This document shows positions 1 to 5,533 of a stretch of DNA of 5,967 bases, in pieces. How positions within the stretch are numbered: the stretch's first letter is position 1; each line of letters starts with the position of its first letter. The DNA lies in assembly GCA_030523805.1 (NCBI GenBank), contig JAUNHS010000102.1:1-5967 (forward strand). The letters run 5' to 3'. The position numbers and the translations under genes are program-made. The notes under the pieces were generated by a model. The model had not been told where the DNA came from. It ran no database searches and saw only the letters and a program-made list of their open reading frames with translations. The stretch comes from Acinetobacter sp. (GTDB taxonomy: Bacteria; Pseudomonadota; Gammaproteobacteria; Pseudomonadales; Moraxellaceae).

Positions 1-776
1 AGCACAATATTTTCATGCCATGTTAGCGTGGTTTCTTTATGAATAATATTGGGAAATGGCATACCGTACGCATTATCAATCAGCAAAGGAATGTTGTATT
101 TTTGAGCAATTTGATCTAAATGAGCCATCTCATCATCAGTCAAAACATTTCCAGTCGGATTGGTCGGGCGAGAGCAACAAATCGCCCCAATTTTACCGTG
201 TTGCAATTCAGGTAAATTTTCTAAACTATTGAAATCTACACGATATTTAAAAAATCCGTCTTGTCCATCGTGTTGTGTATATTCAATTTCTGGTTTGATG
301 GCGATGAAATGTTGTCCATTGACATGGGCATCGGCATAGCCAATATATTCAGGAGCGAGTGGCAAGAGAATGGATTTGTGCGTACCATCATCAAATTCGC
401 CAGCAAAAAGATTAAACAAATAGAAAAAAGCATTTTGTGAACCATTGGTCAAAGCAATGTGTTCAGGCGTGATGTTCCATTGATAATGGCGATTGAAAAA
501 ATCCACTAAGGCTTGGATTAATTTTGCATCGCCTTGTGGTGTAGAATAATTGCCAATACTGTCTATAGCTTTGTTTTGTAATAGATTTTTTTCTTCATTG
601 ACTAATGTTTGCAGCGTTTCTAGGTAAATTTCATTCACAGCGGCAATGGACGCAGGATTGCCACCACCAAGCATATTAATCGGTTGGTCGCTGTTGAGTG
701 CATTGCCCAAGTCGTCCATGAGCTGTAGGATACCGCTATTTTGCGTAAATTTTTTGCCAAATTTTGAAATGTTCAT
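1..776 (-). CDS. avtA: Valine--pyruvate aminotransferase AvtA, N-terminal part (cut by window edge)
   Basis: PLP-dependent fold-type I aminotransferase that in E. coli moves the amino group between valine/2-oxoisovalerate and pyruvate/alanine, in the cytoplasm. The reading frame gives 258 complete codons from ATG at 776 and is still open at base 1. It resembles E. coli AvtA (about 417 aa) along its whole visible length: GGGNPA at residues 37-42, LTNGSQNAFFYLFNLFAG at 109-126, PLAPEYIGYAD at 139-149, SRPTNPTGNV at 202-211 and the PLP-ring-binding Asp in DNAYG at 234-238. The Schiff-base lysine lies beyond the window. The start is supported by AGGG eight bases upstream and by alignment with the E. 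coli N-terminus. The gene lies 74 bases downstream of anmK on the same strand. Its Shine-Dalgarno lies in the closing arm of a large inverted repeat (785-832), so its translation could be structure-dependent. The family assignment is strong; the exact substrate is taken from the homolog. Confidence 0.9.
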   Translation of the reverse strand, partial: MNISKFGKKFTQNSGILQLMDDLGNALNSDQPINMLGGGNPASIAAVNEIYLETLQTLVNEEKNLLQNKAIDSIGNYSTPQGDAKLIQALVDFFNRHYQWNITPEHIALTNGSQNAFFYLFNLFAGEFDDGTHKSILLPLAPEYIGYADAHVNGQHFIAIKPEIEYTQHDGQDGFFKYRVDFNSLENLPELQHGKIGAICCSRPTNPTGNVLTDDEMAHLDQIAQKYNIPLLIDNAYGMPFPNIIHKETTLTWHENIV

Positions 777-784
777 CACTTAAA

Positions 785-832
785 CCCTAAAAACTATCTA
801 CTTTTATTGTAGCAGTTTGCTGGTTTTTAGGG
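785..832 (-). promoter_or_regulatory. Inverted repeat / three-way-junction structure over the avtA ribosome binding site
   Basis: Perfect 10-bp arms CCCTAAAAAC (785-794) and GTTTTTAGGG (823-832) enclose two smaller inverted repeats: CTAC/GTAG (798-801 and 809-812, 7-nt loop) and CAG/CTG (813-815 and 820-822, 4-nt loop). As minus-strand RNA this folds into a three-way junction with 0, 0 and 3 unpaired joining bases. The 3' arm contains the AGGG Shine-Dalgarno of avtA, which would be sequestered. There is no uridine tract after the stem, only UUUAAG, so an intrinsic terminator for anmK is unlikely. A regulatory role is inference; the repeat itself is directly visible. Confidence 0.45.
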
Positions 833-834
833 AA
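806..834 (-). promoter_or_regulatory. Putative avtA promoter (extended -10)
   Basis: On the minus strand, TGC immediately precedes TACAAT (-10, complement of 806-811), giving an extended -10 element. Seventeen bases upstream is TTCCCT (829-834), a poor -35 with 3 of 6 matches. Transcription would start near 799, giving a leader of about 23 nt that lacks the 5' arm of the inverted repeat. A transcript from this promoter would therefore expose the ribosome binding site, whereas read-through from anmK would fold over it. The element is plausible but short and A+T-rich sequence yields such matches by chance. Confidence 0.35.
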
Positions 835-850
835 TATTGCTTTAAAATCA

Positions 851-1981
851 TCACACTTGCGTTATACTTCCTAACACTCTAAACCCTTTTGCACCTGTTA
901 CAGCAGGTAGATTCCCTGATAATTGCTCACAAAAACGCATTGCTAACCACGCAAATGCCGTGGCTTCAACCCAAGTGGGAGCTAAACCTAAATCTGCTGT
1001 GGTTTGCACCGACCAATGATGTTTACGCAAACGCCAACGCAATTGCTCCAATAAATGCGAATTGTACGCCCCACCACCACACACATACACTTCGCCTGTA
1101 TCCATCAAATCACAACGGTAAATTGCCTTTTTAATGGCTCGTGTAGTCAATTTCATGAGCGTGGCTTGGATATTTTCAGGCGTATCTTCCAATTCATCAT
1201 AATCCAAATCATTTCGCCAATCGCTGAGTTGGTCATCAAGCCAATCTAAATTAAAATCTTCACGTCCTGTGCTTTTCGGTGGCTCTTTACTAAAATATTC
1301 ATGTGCCGATAAACGGTCTAAAAGTGAACGAATTGGCTGACCATACGCCGCCCAATCGCCATTTTCATCATAAGGTTGTCCTGTATGACGTTCACACCAA
1401 CCGTCCATTAAAATATTGGCAGGGCCTGTATCAAAACCATACACCTGTTCAGGCTGACCTGCGGGCAACATACTGACATTGGCAATGCCACCTAAATTTA
1501 AAATCACACGATGAATGCTGTCATGTTGGAATAAGGCTTGATGAAACGCAGGTACAAGTGGAGCACCTTGACCACCTGCTGCCAAATCACGCATACGAAA
1601 ATCATAGACCACTGGCAAGCCAGTCAGTTCGGTAATGACATGAGCATCGCCAATTTGCAAGCTAAAACCATTTTCAGGGCGATGGCGAATGGTCTGCCCA
1701 TGCGAACCAATGGCACGGATTTTAGATTTATCCAGTTGATTTTGCTCAATCAGTTGATTGACTGCATTGCCAATCATCTGCCCCAATGCCACATGAGCCA
1801 AACCCATGCGATCAATTTCATTATCATCAGGCAAAGTTAAAGCCATCAGCTGACTGCGTAAATCATCTTCAAAAGGAACAGTTAAAGTCGCATGCACGGT
1901 CAAAGGTTCAAACGAAACCGCTACCACGTCCAAGCCGTCCATACTTGTGCCAGTCATCACGCCAATATACAGAGATGTCAT
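851..1981 (-). CDS. anmK: Anhydro-N-acetylmuramic acid kinase AnmK
   Basis: ATP-dependent enzyme that opens and phosphorylates 1,6-anhydro-MurNAc to MurNAc-6-phosphate in the cytoplasm, so that murein turnover products can be reused. The 376-aa product is close to the family length (E. coli 369 aa) and carries the family blocks in order: phosphate-binding GVMTGTSMDGLD at residues 7-18, GSHGQTIRH at 92-100, DFRMRDLAAGGQGAPLVPAF at 127-146, NLGGIANVS at 162-170, GFDTGPAN at 182-189 (its Asp184 matches the catalytic base described for the Pseudomonas enzyme, from memory), KSTGREDFN at 236-244 and CGGGAYN at 301-307. All look intact. The start ATG fits the family N-terminus; the Shine-Dalgarno is weak (GAG, 11 bases upstream). 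It diverges from tyrS with 77 bases between start codons and lies upstream of avtA, possibly co-transcribed. Confidence 0.96.
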   Translation of the reverse strand: MTSLYIGVMTGTSMDGLDVVAVSFEPLTVHATLTVPFEDDLRSQLMALTLPDDNEIDRMGLAHVALGQMIGNAVNQLIEQNQLDKSKIRAIGSHGQTIRHRPENGFSLQIGDAHVITELTGLPVVYDFRMRDLAAGGQGAPLVPAFHQALFQHDSIHRVILNLGGIANVSMLPAGQPEQVYGFDTGPANILMDGWCERHTGQPYDENGDWAAYGQPIRSLLDRLSAHEYFSKEPPKSTGREDFNLDWLDDQLSDWRNDLDYDELEDTPENIQATLMKLTTRAIKKAIYRCDLMDTGEVYVCGGGAYNSHLLEQLRWRLRKHHWSVQTTADLGLAPTWVEATAFAWLAMRFCEQLSGNLPAVTGAKGFRVLGSITQV

Positions 1982-2058
1982 TTGATTTTTTGCTCATTGA
2001 TGTTAAAAATGGTAGTATATCGCATTATGTTGATAATTGCTTAATTTAGGGCGTGAAG
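1982..2058. promoter_or_regulatory. Divergent anmK/tyrS promoter region
   Basis: The 77 bases between the two start codons must hold both promoters unless these lie inside the genes. On the minus strand TATACT (complement of 2014-2019) is a reasonable -10 for anmK, without a good -35. On the plus strand TTAAAA (2003-2008), a 17-base spacer and TATGTT (2026-2031) fit a weak sigma-70 promoter for tyrS; GATAAT (2032-2037) is an alternative -10. The two candidates overlap, so the promoters would compete for polymerase. There is no T-box or other long leader before tyrS. Boundaries are approximate. Confidence 0.4.
2048..2051 (+). promoter_or_regulatory. Ribosome binding site that decides the tyrS start
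   Basis: AGGG sits 7 bases before ATG 2059 but only 1 base before the in-frame GTG at 2053. This spacing makes ATG 2059 the likely initiation codon and the GTG a spurious two-codon extension. Confidence 0.6.
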
Positions 2059-3267
2059 ATGACAAATTTTTTACCAGCAGAACAGCAGTTGGAATTGATC
2101 CAACGTGGTACACATGAAATTTTTTCTGAAGAAGATTTATTAAAAAAACTCAAATTGGGTCGTCCATTGCGAGTAAAAGCAGGTTTTGATCCAACTGCAC
2201 CTGATTTGCACTTGGGGCATACGGTGTTGATTAATAAATTGAAAGTATTCCAAGACTTAGGACATGAAGTTTTATTCTTAATTGGCGATTATACCGCAAT
2301 GATTGGCGACCCAACAGGCAAAAGTGCCACACGTCCGCCATTGACACGAGAGCAAGTGGAAGCCAATGCCAAAACCTATCAAGAGCAAGTATTTAAAATC
2401 TTAGACCCACAAAAAACAAAAATTTGCTTTAACTCAGAATGGTTTAACCAACGCACAGCAGCGGATTTAATCCAATTAGCCAGTCAGCAAACCGTGGCTC
2501 GTATGTTGGAGCGAGATGATTTTACAAAACGCTATAATGCTCAACAACCGATTGCTATTCATGAATTTTTGTATCCATTGGTGCAAGGCTACGATTCGAT
2601 TGCGATGCGTGCCGATGTGGAGCTTGGTGGTACAGACCAAACTTTTAACATTTTAATGGGACGTACGCTACAAAGCCGTTATGACCAAGAGCCACAAGTG
2701 TGCATTACCGTGCCGATTTTGGAAGGTTTGGACGGTGTGAATAAAATGTCTAAATCTCTCGGCAATTATGTGGGCGTATTTGACAGTGCAGGGACAATGT
2801 ATCAAAAAATTCTGTCTATGCCTGATAGCTTAATTCCACGCTATTTTGAATTGTTGAGTTTTAAATCATTAGATGAAATTAATGCTCTATTAAAAGAAAT
2901 GGCAGACGGTCGCAATCCACAAGAAATTAAGCGTATTTTGGCATTGGAATTGGTTGAGCGTTTCCACGATAAAGAAGCAGCGGAAAATGCTCATAAATCG
3001 GCAGGCAATCGCATGGCAGACGGAGAACTTCCCATTGATTTGCTAGAAGTGTCGCTACCTTTAAATGGTGCGGATAAGCTGTTTATCACCCAAATTTTAA
3101 ACCAAGCTAATTTGGTTAAAAACTCCGCACAAGCCAAAGATGCGATTAAAAATGGTTCAGTCAAAGTGGACGGTGCTGTCGTGGATGCAAGTTTTGCCTT
3201 AGAAAAAGGGCAGACGGTGGTGGTGCAGGCAGGGAAAAAGGCGTATGCCAGAGTTACTGTTGAGTAG
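2059..3267 (+). CDS. tyrS: Tyrosyl-tRNA synthetase (type 2)
   Basis: Class I aminoacyl-tRNA synthetase charging tRNA-Tyr in the cytoplasm. Starting at ATG 2059 the product is 402 aa; an in-frame GTG at 2053 would give 404 aa but is too close to the ribosome binding site. The HIGH-class motif is HLGH at residues 51-54, the KMSKS loop is intact at 229-233 and an S4 RNA-binding domain occupies about 340-400. [15 protein letters not shown] and [21 protein letters not shown] near the N-terminus are typical of the TyrZ-like type-2 subfamily used by pseudomonads and Acinetobacter, unlike the type-1 enzyme of E. coli (424 aa). All motifs and the tail look complete. The stop codon TAG overlaps the Shine-Dalgarno (AGGAG) of the following lipoprotein gene, so tyrS appears to be the first gene of an operon. 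Confidence 0.97.
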   Translation: MTNFLPAEQQLELIQRGTHEIFSEEDLLKKLKLGRPLRVKAGFDPTAPDLHLGHTVLINKLKVFQDLGHEVLFLIGDYTAMIGDPTGKSATRPPLTREQVEANAKTYQEQVFKILDPQKTKICFNSEWFNQRTAADLIQLASQQTVARMLERDDFTKRYNAQQPIAIHEFLYPLVQGYDSIAMRADVELGGTDQTFNILMGRTLQSRYDQEPQVCITVPILEGLDGVNKMSKSLGNYVGVFDSAGTMYQKILSMPDSLIPRYFELLSFKSLDEINALLKEMADGRNPQEIKRILALELVERFHDKEAAENAHKSAGNRMADGELPIDLLEVSLPLNGADKLFITQILNQANLVKNSAQAKDAIKNGSVKVDGAVVDASFALEKGQTVVVQAGKKAYARVTVE

Positions 3268-3275
3268 GAGTTATT

Positions 3276-3887
3276 ATGAATAAAATTTATTTTATATTAA
3301 CTGGCTGTTTGCTTTTATCTGCTTGCAATACAATTAGTCCACAAAAAACACCTGCGGCATCTTGGGATTGTACGGGATTAGATGTTATTGAGGTGAATAA
3401 ATTTGATAAAAAGCATAATTTATTTTTTAAAGATGATGCTTATTATATTAAACGCTATCAGCCCACTACATTTACCACAGAAATCGCACTTCAAGGTTGT
3501 ATGCAAAGCAATAATACCGAAATCAAAGAAATTGTATTGTTATCACCTGCATGGTATACGACCTATTCACATGGGCGTTATAATCGGTTAAATGCTAAGA
3601 TTTTTGATGTGTTTATCAAATGGGCAAATCAAGATAATAATCCCCAAAAGAAAACACTTACTCAAATCAATCAGGAAATAGCCAGTCTTAAAACAAGTAA
3701 ATCTGATACACCCCCAAAATATCCTGATTGGTATGTAGCTATTGACAATAAAACTGGTAAACCTGTTTTGGTATCTCATGCCAGAGACCCTGCTTTAAGG
3801 GGAATGTTTTCTAATAGAACGTTGGCTTTAACCAAAGAACAAGCTGTTAGAATTTCTGTCGTTATGAATATGTATTGGGGTAATTAA
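3276..3887 (+). CDS. Small lipoprotein of unknown function (first of a pair)
   Basis: 203 aa; I do not recognise the family. The N-terminus is a clear lipoprotein signal: MNK, a hydrophobic stretch of about 12 residues and lipobox LSAC with Cys17 as the lipidation site. Asn rather than Asp follows the Cys, consistent with sorting to the outer membrane. The mature part has no other membrane segment, is rich in Asn, Lys and aromatic residues, and has two further cysteines (Cys32, Cys75) that could form a disulfide in the periplasm. The Shine-Dalgarno AGGAG (3266-3270) lies 5 bases before ATG and overlaps the tyrS stop, so translation is probably coupled to tyrS. Lines sampled in this gene are about 28-35% G+C, below tyrS and well below anmK. 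The next lipoprotein gene follows after one base, suggesting that the two proteins work together or are made in fixed ratio. Real gene: likely; function: unknown. Confidence 0.85.
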   Translation: MNKIYFILTGCLLLSACNTISPQKTPAASWDCTGLDVIEVNKFDKKHNLFFKDDAYYIKRYQPTTFTTEIALQGCMQSNNTEIKEIVLLSPAWYTTYSHGRYNRLNAKIFDVFIKWANQDNNPQKKTLTQINQEIASLKTSKSDTPPKYPDWYVAIDNKTGKPVLVSHARDPALRGMFSNRTLALTKEQAVRISVVMNMYWGN

Positions 3888-3888
3888 A

Positions 3889-4473
3889 ATGCGTTATTTT
3901 GCTTTACCATTGGCTGTATTTTCTGTCTTATTATCAGGATGTATTAGTGATTTACCACTGAGAGCATCTAAAAATGATCCAATGATGACAAATGTTTCTT
4001 ACGGTAATTTAGCAGTCAAAGAAGATATTGCAGGTAGTTACAAGGAGTTTTTGGGCGAATATCACGTGCAAAAATCTTGGGATAATTTAATTTATAATGT
4101 TGAGAGAGTGGTTGTTGCAGAGCAAAATAATAAATTAGTGGTTTTTACTTACCCTAAAGATTGGCAAACCCCCAACCTTAAAACAGAGTTTGTCAGATGT
4201 CAAGTCATCGGTGAGCGTGTAAAGACAGAATACAGTTTTAATCATACCAAGCAAACTTTCTTGTGTATTGCAGATAATAACGTATTTAAGGGCTATAACA
4301 GCATTGAAATTGTTAAAACAACAAACATGACTACTGCCAAGGCACGTATACCTGAATTTTATTTAGGCGCCTTGTTGCCACCAAGACAACCAAAAATTGA
4401 AACACCTTACGGCATTAGTTTGAATTTATTAGATCAGTCTGTTCCTGTGCTAGCGGTTACAAAAGTTAAGTAA
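3889..4473 (+). CDS. Small lipoprotein of unknown function (second of a pair)
   Basis: 194 aa; family not recognised. It begins with a lipoprotein signal peptide (MRYFALPLAVFSVLLSGC) with Cys18 in the LSGC lipobox and Ile at +2, so outer-membrane sorting is expected. Cys104 and Cys126 are the only other cysteines and could pair in the periplasm. The middle of the protein (about 60-145) looks beta-rich, with alternating hydrophobic and charged residues, and the tail has a Pro-rich stretch (ALLPPRQPKIETPYG, 161-175). The start lies one base after the stop of the preceding lipoprotein gene, with GGGG eight bases upstream as a modest Shine-Dalgarno. The gene ends in tandem in-frame stops TAA-TAG. 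I see no obvious sequence similarity to the first lipoprotein beyond the signal peptide, so the pair does not look like a recent duplication. Confidence 0.85.
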   Translation: MRYFALPLAVFSVLLSGCISDLPLRASKNDPMMTNVSYGNLAVKEDIAGSYKEFLGEYHVQKSWDNLIYNVERVVVAEQNNKLVVFTYPKDWQTPNLKTEFVRCQVIGERVKTEYSFNHTKQTFLCIADNNVFKGYNSIEIVKTTNMTTAKARIPEFYLGALLPPRQPKIETPYGISLNLLDQSVPVLAVTKVK

Positions 4474-4487
4474 TAGAATATGAACCT

Positions 4488-4706
4488 ATGCTAAAATCAG
4501 GCATTTACCGCCATTACAAAGGCAACCTTTATCAAGTATTGCACCTTGCCACGCATTCTGAAACGCAAGAAAAACTGGTGGTTTATCGTGCTTTATATGG
4601 CGATTATGGCGTATGGGTGCGACCTTTAGCCATGTTCCAAGAAAATGTGATTATTGATGGTCAAGCACAAGCACGATTTGCTTTAATCCAAGCCTTGAGT
4701 GAATAA
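4488..4706 (+). CDS. DUF1653 family protein
   Basis: 72 aa, essentially the whole length of the DUF1653 family, small single-domain cytoplasmic proteins of unknown role that are widespread in bacteria. Diagnostic features are the N-terminal GIYRHYKGNLYQVLHLATHSET (residues 5-26), VVYRALYG (32-39) and the C-terminal VWVRPLAMFQENV (43-55). It follows the second lipoprotein gene by 14 bases on the same strand and is the last gene of the apparent tyrS operon. The Shine-Dalgarno is very weak (AGAAT), so translation may depend on coupling to the upstream gene. A five-codon frame (ATG at 4480, stop TAA at 4492-4494) overlaps the start codon in another frame. It converges with the small membrane-protein gene ending at 4729. 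Confidence 0.88.
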   Translation: MLKSGIYRHYKGNLYQVLHLATHSETQEKLVVYRALYGDYGVWVRPLAMFQENVIIDGQAQARFALIQALSE

Positions 4707-4714
4707 CTACTCAA
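4695..4714. terminator. Short hairpin at the DUF1653 stop, possible weak convergent terminator
   Basis: TTGAGT (4695-4700) and ACTCAA (4709-4714) form a perfect 6-bp stem with an 8-base loop containing the DUF1653 stop codon. A second, looser inverted repeat follows (TACAAG 4717-4722 and CTTGTA 4740-4745). Neither has a clear T-tract on either strand, so an efficient intrinsic terminator is doubtful. The location between two convergent genes is what suggests a termination role. Confidence 0.25.
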
Positions 4715-4728
4715 TGTACAAGCTAAAT

Positions 4729-4908
4729 TTACAAACGACCTTGTAAAAATTCATGTAAGCTAATTGCACCAGCAATCACGATAAAGCATAATACAGCACG
4801 ACTTGCTTTATTATTTTCTATGCCCAAACGTGGAAATACCCACTTTTGAATGAGCATAAAGATGACAATCATCAGCAACATACATAAAGAAATAATAAAG
4901 CCGTCCAC
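4729..4908 (-). CDS. 59-aa two-helix membrane protein, unknown function
   Basis: Small minus-strand gene filling the gap between two convergent/divergent neighbours. It starts at GTG 4908 with GGGG eight bases upstream, the same arrangement as the second lipoprotein gene, and ends with TAA. The protein reads as two transmembrane helices, about residues 4-20 (FIISLCMLLMIVIFMLI) and 38-52 (AVLCFIVIAGAIS). A positively charged loop lies between them (QKWVFPRLGIENNKASR, 21-37), and the tail is SLHEFLQGRL. By the positive-inside rule the loop should be cytoplasmic and both ends periplasmic. No stop or frameshift interrupts it and its codon usage resembles the neighbours. A minus-strand -10 (TACAAT, complement of 4945-4950) lies upstream. 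I do not recognise the family. An alternative start is ATG at residue 10, but this would remove half of the first helix. Confidence 0.7.
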   Translation of the reverse strand: MDGFIISLCMLLMIVIFMLIQKWVFPRLGIENNKASRAVLCFIVIAGAISLHEFLQGRL

Positions 4909-4944
4909 GGATATTACCCCAACGAATAGAAATAGAGATGATCT

Positions 4945-4973
4945 ATTGTAGCGAAAAAATCAGCAAAAAGCGA
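4945..4973 (-). promoter_or_regulatory. Putative promoter of the small membrane-protein gene
   Basis: TACAAT (complement of 4945-4950) is a good -10. The region about 17 bases further upstream (TCGCTT, complement of 4968-4973) is a poor -35 and touches the edge of the parS-like palindrome. The expected leader would be about 30 nt. The same GCTACAATA string occurs in the putative avtA promoter. Confidence 0.3.
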
Positions 4974-4991
4974 TGTTCCATGTGGAACATC
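4972..4991. other. parS-like palindrome (candidate ParB binding site)
   Basis: GATGTTCCATGTGGAACATC is a 20-bp palindrome with only the central TG unpaired. Its 16-bp core TGTTCCATGTGGAACA (4974-4989) differs by one central base from TGTTCCACGTGGAACA, the pseudomonad form of the parS centromere site bound by ParB (established knowledge, from memory). It lies in a non-coding gap between two divergent putative promoters, as some parS sites do. If functional it would help load ParB and SMC on the origin-proximal chromosome. The alternative is an operator for a local repressor, since it covers the -35 position of the downstream gene. The centre change may weaken ParB binding. Confidence 0.55.
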
Positions 4992-4999
4992 ACACTGCG

Positions 5000-5005
5000 T
5001 ATATT
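5000..5005 (+). promoter_or_regulatory. Putative -10 box of the GGCT-like gene
   Basis: TATATT matches 5 of 6 bases of the sigma-70 -10 box and would place the transcript start near 5012, about 12 nt before the ATG. The matching -35 position falls inside the parS-like palindrome and is a poor match, so a protein bound there would block this promoter. Confidence 0.3.
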
Positions 5006-5023
5006 CGTATCAGAGAGAAAAAT

Positions 5024-5380
5024 ATGATTGAACAATTATTTGTCTATGGCACACTTGCCCCAAATCGTCCCAATGCTCACATTTTAGAAGATGTTAAAGG
5101 AACATGGACTCCTGCGACAATTCGTGGTCGTCTCATTCCGAACGGTTGGGGTGCAGCATTGGGTTATCCTGCGGTTATTCCTGATGCTGATGGCGATATT
5201 GTGAAAGGTTTTCTGTTTAGTTCCAAAGAGTTAAATGAACATTGGCAACGCTTAGATGATTTTGAAGGCGAAGGCTATGAACGAGTGATTGTCAATGTGT
5301 CGGTTGGCGATGGCGAAACACAAGCCTATGTTTATGCGTTAAATCCGAAAGAATTACAGCATGCACAGCCAGCCATGTAA
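5024..5380 (+). CDS. Gamma-glutamylcyclotransferase-like protein (AIG2/YtfP family)
   Basis: 118 aa, a typical length for this single-domain cytoplasmic family (PF06094-like). The substrate-binding loop motif is FVYGTL at residues 6-11, and the family's catalytic-type Glu is seen in RLDDFEGEGYERV (76-88, Glu81). Family members release 5-oxoproline from gamma-glutamyl amino acids or remove gamma-glutamylamine groups; the actual substrate cannot be read from this sequence. The start is ATG 5024, preceded by GAGAG with a 6-base spacer. An in-frame ATG at 4973 would add 17 residues beginning MFHVEHH, but these are the translation of the parS-like palindrome and precede the conserved domain, so that start is rejected. 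The gene stands alone, with a possible terminator at its end and a separate promoter before nudF. Confidence 0.88.
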   Translation: MIEQLFVYGTLAPNRPNAHILEDVKGTWTPATIRGRLIPNGWGAALGYPAVIPDADGDIVKGFLFSSKELNEHWQRLDDFEGEGYERVIVNVSVGDGETQAYVYALNPKELQHAQPAM

Positions 5381-5400
5381 GGGGAATGCTGCTATTTTTT
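5357..5400 (+). terminator. Possible intrinsic terminator after the GGCT-like gene
   Basis: CAGCAT (5357-5362, inside the last codons) pairs with ATGCTG (5386-5391), and six T's follow at 5395-5400 after CTA. The 23-base loop is long and the stem only 6 bp, so efficiency would be modest. Confidence 0.35.
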
Positions 5401-5442
5401 GAACAATGCGTATAAAAAGTGATAGGCTTAATGTTTGAAAAA

Positions 5443-5451
5443 TGTTATACT
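5443..5451 (+). promoter_or_regulatory. Putative nudF promoter (extended -10)
   Basis: TGTTATACT contains a TGn extension directly before TATACT (5446-5451), a good extended -10 that needs little -35 contact; the -35 position (TAGGCT, 5423-5428) is weak. The resulting leader is about 75 nt. Within it GTGTGAA (5483-5489) and TTTACAC (5495-5501) can form a weak 7-bp hairpin with one G-U pair. Nothing else is visible in the 5381-5533 gap. Confidence 0.4.
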
Positions 5452-5533
5452 TGTGCAAATTTAATGCAACTTTAAAAATGATGTGTGAATATTTTTTACA
5501 CCATATTGGGCGTTTTATTGTAGGTCAATTGTG

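Noticed and set aside
236..445. Minus-strand 69-codon frame with a hydrophobic start resembling a signal peptide
   Set aside because: It lies inside avtA in another frame of the same strand; avtA homology covers the whole stretch.
785..832. Inverted repeat between anmK and avtA read as a Rho-independent terminator
   Set aside because: The stem is A+T-rich, the enclosed region is 28 bases and no T-run follows on either strand.
889..2049. Several plus-strand open frames opposite anmK
   Set aside because: They are antisense to an intact, strongly conserved gene, overlap one another, and have no family motifs.
2053..2058. GTG start for tyrS giving 404 aa
   Set aside because: It leaves only one base between AGGG and the start; ATG 2059 has normal spacing.
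2902..3217. GCAGACGG three times in tyrS (2902, 3016, 3210), reminiscent of part of a Neisseria-type DNA uptake sequence
   Set aside because: All copies are coding, two encode Ala-Asp-Gly, the flanks differ, none is present in the neighbouring intergenic regions, and the match to the known uptake sequence is only partial.
3403..3779. Two frames (plus 3403-3591, minus 3588-3779) within the first lipoprotein gene
   Set aside because: The lipoprotein frame has a signal peptide, a good ribosome binding site and operon spacing; these alternatives have none.
4973..5023. Upstream in-frame start of the GGCT-like gene (MFHVEHH...)
   Set aside because: These codons translate the parS-like palindrome; a better-placed ribosome binding site and the family N-terminus support ATG 5024.
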